Origin: UKL13-2 sp031368465
Lineage (GTDB): Bacteria; Pseudomonadota; Gammaproteobacteria; Burkholderiales; Usitatibacteraceae
DNA length: 9,095 nt
Direction of reading: 5' to 3'
NCBI GenBank assembly: GCA_031368465.1
Contig: JANMNT010000273.1
Span: 1 to 9,095 of the forward strand
In this document: positions 7,153-9,095 of the stretch, one piece after another
Numbering within the stretch: the first letter of the stretch is position 1
Layout of the letters: every line of letters starts with the position of its first letter
Program-made: the position numbers and the translations under genes
Notes under the pieces: model-generated
The model's input: the letters and a program-made list of their open reading frames with translations, nothing else
The model's database searches: none
Told to the model about the DNA's origin: nothing

Positions 7153-7241
7153 GTTGAGGGAGTCAGACTTGGACGGGACACCGTCTTGGCGAAGAAATGC
7201 TGCAGCAACCTTGCAACGGGAGTCTGTGTTCCCGAATCGAC

Positions 7242-7270
7242 AATATAGCGCGGGTACCGTCAGCCGGCAA
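7242..7270 (-). promoter_or_regulatory. Sigma70-like promoter of the rhodanese-ChrB/chrA operon
   Basis: On the minus strand TTGCCG (7265-7270) and TATATT (7242-7247) are separated by exactly 17 bp, close to the sigma70 consensus. Transcription would start near 7235, leaving a leader of about 97 nt. That leader holds small stems, for example GACGG-GACA-CCGTC at about 7173-7186. The -35 box lies in the left arm of an inverted repeat (7263-7301). Confidence 0.55.
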
Positions 7271-7301
7271 GCAACGACTTGAATCGCCGTGAATTGCCGG
7301 C
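7263..7301. repeat. Perfect inverted repeat GCCGGCAA-N23-TTGCCGGC in the divergent tusA/chr promoter region
   Basis: GCCGGCAA (7263-7270) and TTGCCGGC (7294-7301) are exact reverse complements with starts 31 bp apart, about three helical turns. The left arm covers the -35 box of the minus-strand promoter and the right arm lies about 67 bp before tusA. Possible operator half-sites; chance in GC-rich DNA cannot be excluded. Confidence 0.4.
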
Positions 7302-7367
7302 ATCTTGGTAAACTAGCCGCAACACTTCATTTTTTACCATCTGTATCGTTTACCGACCGGCGCCAAT

Positions 7368-7604
7368 ATGACCACAACCGCAATTGATAAAGAACTCGAC
7401 GTCAAGGGGCTTAACTGTCCGTTGCCGATTCTACGTGCAAAAAAAGCGCTCACCGACATGACCTCAGGACAGGTGCTGAAAGTGATTGCGACCGACCCCG
7501 GTTCGGTCAAAGACTTTGCCGCGTTCTGCAAACAAACCGGCAACCCGTTGTTGTCTTCTGCTGATAGCGGCAATGACTTTACGTTTTTGATTGCGAAACG
7601 CTAG
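7368..7604 (+). CDS. tusA: TusA-family sulfurtransferase (persulfide carrier)
   Basis: Small cytoplasmic protein that carries sulfur as a cysteine persulfide between enzymes, for tRNA thiolation, molybdenum cofactor synthesis or, in sulfur oxidisers, dissimilatory sulfur transfer. Its 78 residues are the normal size. The family signature NCPLPILRAKKAL holds the CPxP motif at residues 17-20, with Cys17 as the persulfide site. The rest (LKVIATDPGSVKDFAAFCKQTG) follows the TusA/SirA fold pattern, with a second Cys at about 53. No good Shine-Dalgarno sequence precedes the ATG at 7368. The gene is divergent from the rhodanese-ChrB operon, so the two may share regulation. Sequence alone does not separate TusA from YedF/YeeD-type paralogues; the length and CPxP context favour TusA. 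Confidence 0.88.
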   Translation: MTTTAIDKELDVKGLNCPLPILRAKKALTDMTSGQVLKVIATDPGSVKDFAAFCKQTGNPLLSSADSGNDFTFLIAKR

Positions 7605-7616
7605 TATTGGCGGGTG

Positions 7617-7640
7617 TTTTCAGGTGTTTTTGCCTGAAAA
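7617..7640. terminator. Hairpin between convergent tusA and crotonase genes, possible bidirectional terminator
   Basis: TTTTCAGG (7617-7624) and CCTGAAAA (7633-7640) form a perfect 8-bp stem with an 8-nt loop, 13 bp after the tusA stop. The position suits shared termination. The stem is half A/T and no T-run follows on either strand, so it is not a textbook intrinsic terminator. Confidence 0.4.
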
Positions 7641-7680
7641 AGCTTGCCAGATAACGAGTTTTCGTTTAACGCAGTACCGA

Positions 7681-8469
7681 CTATTGCCCGGTGAAGCTGG
7701 GTTTGCGCTTCTCGACAAACGCGCTGACGCCTTCCTTGAAGTCATGGCCGCCAACGCATTCGGCAAACAATGCAATTTCCCGGTCAAGGTGCTGACGCAT
7801 TGGTGTTTCAAACGACAGATTCAGCAATTTTTTGGCGTTGGCAAACGCCCGTGTCGCGCCGCCGCCCAACCTGGCCGCCAGCGTCGCGACGTCGGTTTCA
7901 AGTGCGTCGGCGCTCACCACACGATTGACCAAACCCAGTTGCAACGCGCCGGCGGCATCAATCGTGTCTGACAGCATGATGAGTTCGGTGGCTTTCTTGA
8001 TACCAATCATACGCGGCAAAAACCAGGTTGAGCCACCGTCCGGAGAAAGGCCGATCTTGGTATAGGCGGTGTTGAAGCTGGCTTTGTCAGAGGCGATGGC
8101 AAAGTCACACGCCAACGCCACGCTCACCCCGGCGCCGGCACAGGCACCCTGAATCTGGGCAATTACCGGAAACGGCATGTTGCGTATCGCAACAATACTG
8201 TCGTGCAGCGTGTCACCCATCGGCTTGATGGCGGCGGCGAGTACGGGGTCGTCCTTTCGCGCATGAAATAAGCCAACATCACCGCCGGCCAGAAACGCCT
8301 TGCCCGCGCCTTTTAAAATCAGCGCGCGGATGTCGCTGCGTTTGACCAGTGCGGCGGTGGTTTCTTGAAACGCCGCCATGAGTTCCTCACTCATCGCGTT
8401 ATAAACCGTTGGGCGATTAAACGTGAGAGTGGCGATACCGTTGTTTTCGGTGAGCAAAATGGTGGTCAT
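7681..8469 (-). CDS. Enoyl-CoA hydratase/isomerase (crotonase) family, probably PaaG-like isomerase type
   Basis: Crotonase-superfamily enzyme of 262 residues acting on an acyl-CoA thioester. The oxyanion-hole regions are clear: FLAGGDVG (59-66) and IQGACAGAGVSVALACD (106-122). Both glutamates of classical enoyl-CoA hydratases appear to be missing: by eye the first aligns with Ser116 and the second with Tyr136. Instead Asp144 in GLSPDGGSTWFLPR stands where PaaG (phenylacetate pathway epoxyacyl-CoA isomerase) and related isomerases have their catalytic aspartate. I therefore expect isomerisation rather than hydration. A PaaG symbol is withheld because no other paa gene is visible. The ATG at 8469 overlaps the stop of the MFS gene by ATGA, so the two are probably translated together. 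It converges on tusA across 76 bp. Confidence 0.87.
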   Translation of the reverse strand: MTTILLTENNGIATLTFNRPTVYNAMSEELMAAFQETTAALVKRSDIRALILKGAGKAFLAGGDVGLFHARKDDPVLAAAIKPMGDTLHDSIVAIRNMPFPVIAQIQGACAGAGVSVALACDFAIASDKASFNTAYTKIGLSPDGGSTWFLPRMIGIKKATELIMLSDTIDAAGALQLGLVNRVVSADALETDVATLAARLGGGATRAFANAKKLLNLSFETPMRQHLDREIALFAECVGGHDFKEGVSAFVEKRKPSFTGQ

Positions 8470-9095
8470 GGCGGGTGTTCCCGTGCGGCTGGTTTATCTT
8501 CCTGAATGATGCCACGATCGACGTATGCTGCACGCAAATGTCGTTTGAGGTTGGGTAGATTGATCGCAAATGCCGCCGCACCAATGGCACAAATAATGCC
8601 CAACAATAAATATGCCTTGGGTGCGCCGTAGTGTGATGCCGTCCACCCGGCAACCGCATGCCCCAGCGGCGCGCCGCCGGCAAAAAATGTCGAATAAACA
8701 GACACCACGCGGCCGCGTTTATCGTCGTCAACGACTGTCTGGATGATGGTGTTGACCGAGGCGGACGTTCCCATCAAGCCCATGCCAACCAGCGCCATGC
8801 CGACGATGGAAAGCGCGGTGTTTTGCATGGTTGCAAATAGTGAAAACGATATCGCGCCGACTGCCGCGATTCCCGCCGTGATCGCCACCCAGCGTGCAAG
8901 CCCGCGAACATTTTCGCGCCGTGCCAATAAGATTGCGCCCGTCAATGCACCAATGCCCACCGCACTGACAAACAAGCCGTGCAATTCAGCACCCTTGCCG
9001 AATGTTTCAACAGCAATTGCCGGCATCAGAATTGAGTACGGGTTGATCGCAAAACTTACCAAGCCGACGATCAGTACCAGTGGCAGGATGACCGG
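8466..9095 (-). CDS. MFS transporter of the EntS-like (MFS_3) type, C-terminal half, cut by window edge
   Basis: The last 209 residues of a major facilitator exporter; the N-terminal part lies beyond the right edge, and the frame stays open to base 9095. Hydrophobic helices alternate with short loops. The stretches LHGLFVSAVGIGALTGAI, VNTIIQTVVDDDKRGRVVS and APLGHAVAGW resemble the C-terminal half of EntS-like exporters, where QTIVDDDKRGRV is a typical loop between helices. A charged cytoplasmic tail ends the protein. It overlaps the downstream crotonase gene by 4 bp (8466-8469), so the two form a coupled pair. The substrate is unknown; proteins of this type include siderophore and drug exporters as well as many unassigned members. 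An in-frame TTG at 9062 is internal to the fold and is not the real start. Confidence 0.85.
   Translation of the reverse strand, partial: PVILPLVLIVGLVSFAINPYSILMPAIAVETFGKGAELHGLFVSAVGIGALTGAILLARRENVRGLARWVAITAGIAAVGAISFSLFATMQNTALSIVGMALVGMGLMGTSASVNTIIQTVVDDDKRGRVVSVYSTFFAGGAPLGHAVAGWTASHYGAPKAYLLLGIICAIGAAAFAINLPNLKRHLRAAYVDRGIIQEDKPAAREHPP

Noticed and set aside
7294..7314. Promoter of tusA using TTGCCG and TAAACT
   Set aside because: The two boxes are only 9 bp apart; no other pair upstream of tusA has acceptable boxes with 16-18 bp spacing.
1..9095. Mobile element, prophage or defence island
   Set aside because: No transposase, integrase, terminal repeats, tRNA target or defence-type gene is present; the genes look like ordinary chromosomal loci with similar base composition throughout.

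Overview
The window looks like chromosomal DNA of a Gram-negative proteobacterium, most likely a betaproteobacterium. The evidence is periplasmic and outer-membrane biology (a MacA-type adaptor, a BepA-like protease, a Sox cytochrome), beta-type gene content such as a rhodanese-ChrB/ChrA pair, and moderately GC-rich coding DNA with several GTG or TTG starts. The class assignment is inference; no rRNA or other phylogenetic marker is present. Nine genes fill nearly all of the window, two of them cut by its edges. I see no tRNA, rRNA, CRISPR array, insertion sequence or phage gene.

Left block (1-4375, all minus strand; transcription runs right to left): a BepA/YfgC-like M48 metalloprotease with TPR repeats, then a single-heme SoxA cytochrome c close behind it, then a gap of about 165 bp, then macA (periplasmic adaptor) and the start of macB (ABC ATPase, cut by the left edge). 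The protease serves outer-membrane quality control, SoxA belongs to periplasmic thiosulfate oxidation, and MacA-MacB form a tripartite efflux or secretion pump.

Centre (4376-4973): a 113-bp divergent intergenic region carries a strong inverted repeat (4405-4438) and leads into moaC (plus strand, molybdenum cofactor synthesis). moaC ends only 11 bp from the end of the convergent chromate-transporter gene.

Right block (4974-9095): a rhodanese-ChrB fusion gene and a two-domain ChrA-type transporter overlap by ATGA on the minus strand and form a probable two-gene operon. A recognisable sigma70-like promoter lies about 105 bp upstream. tusA (persulfide carrier) is transcribed in the opposite direction across a 229-bp divergent region with a perfect 8-bp inverted repeat that covers the -35 box of the chr promoter. 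Convergent to tusA is a crotonase-superfamily enzyme whose active-site residues look like an isomerase (PaaG-like) rather than a hydratase. It overlaps by ATGA an upstream MFS exporter cut by the right edge.

The most interesting theme is the cluster of sulfur- or persulfide-handling proteins (SoxA, rhodanese-ChrB, TusA, plus the cofactor gene moaC) around a chromate/oxyanion transporter. Each family is known. Any functional link between them is a hypothesis, and I do not claim a proven new system.
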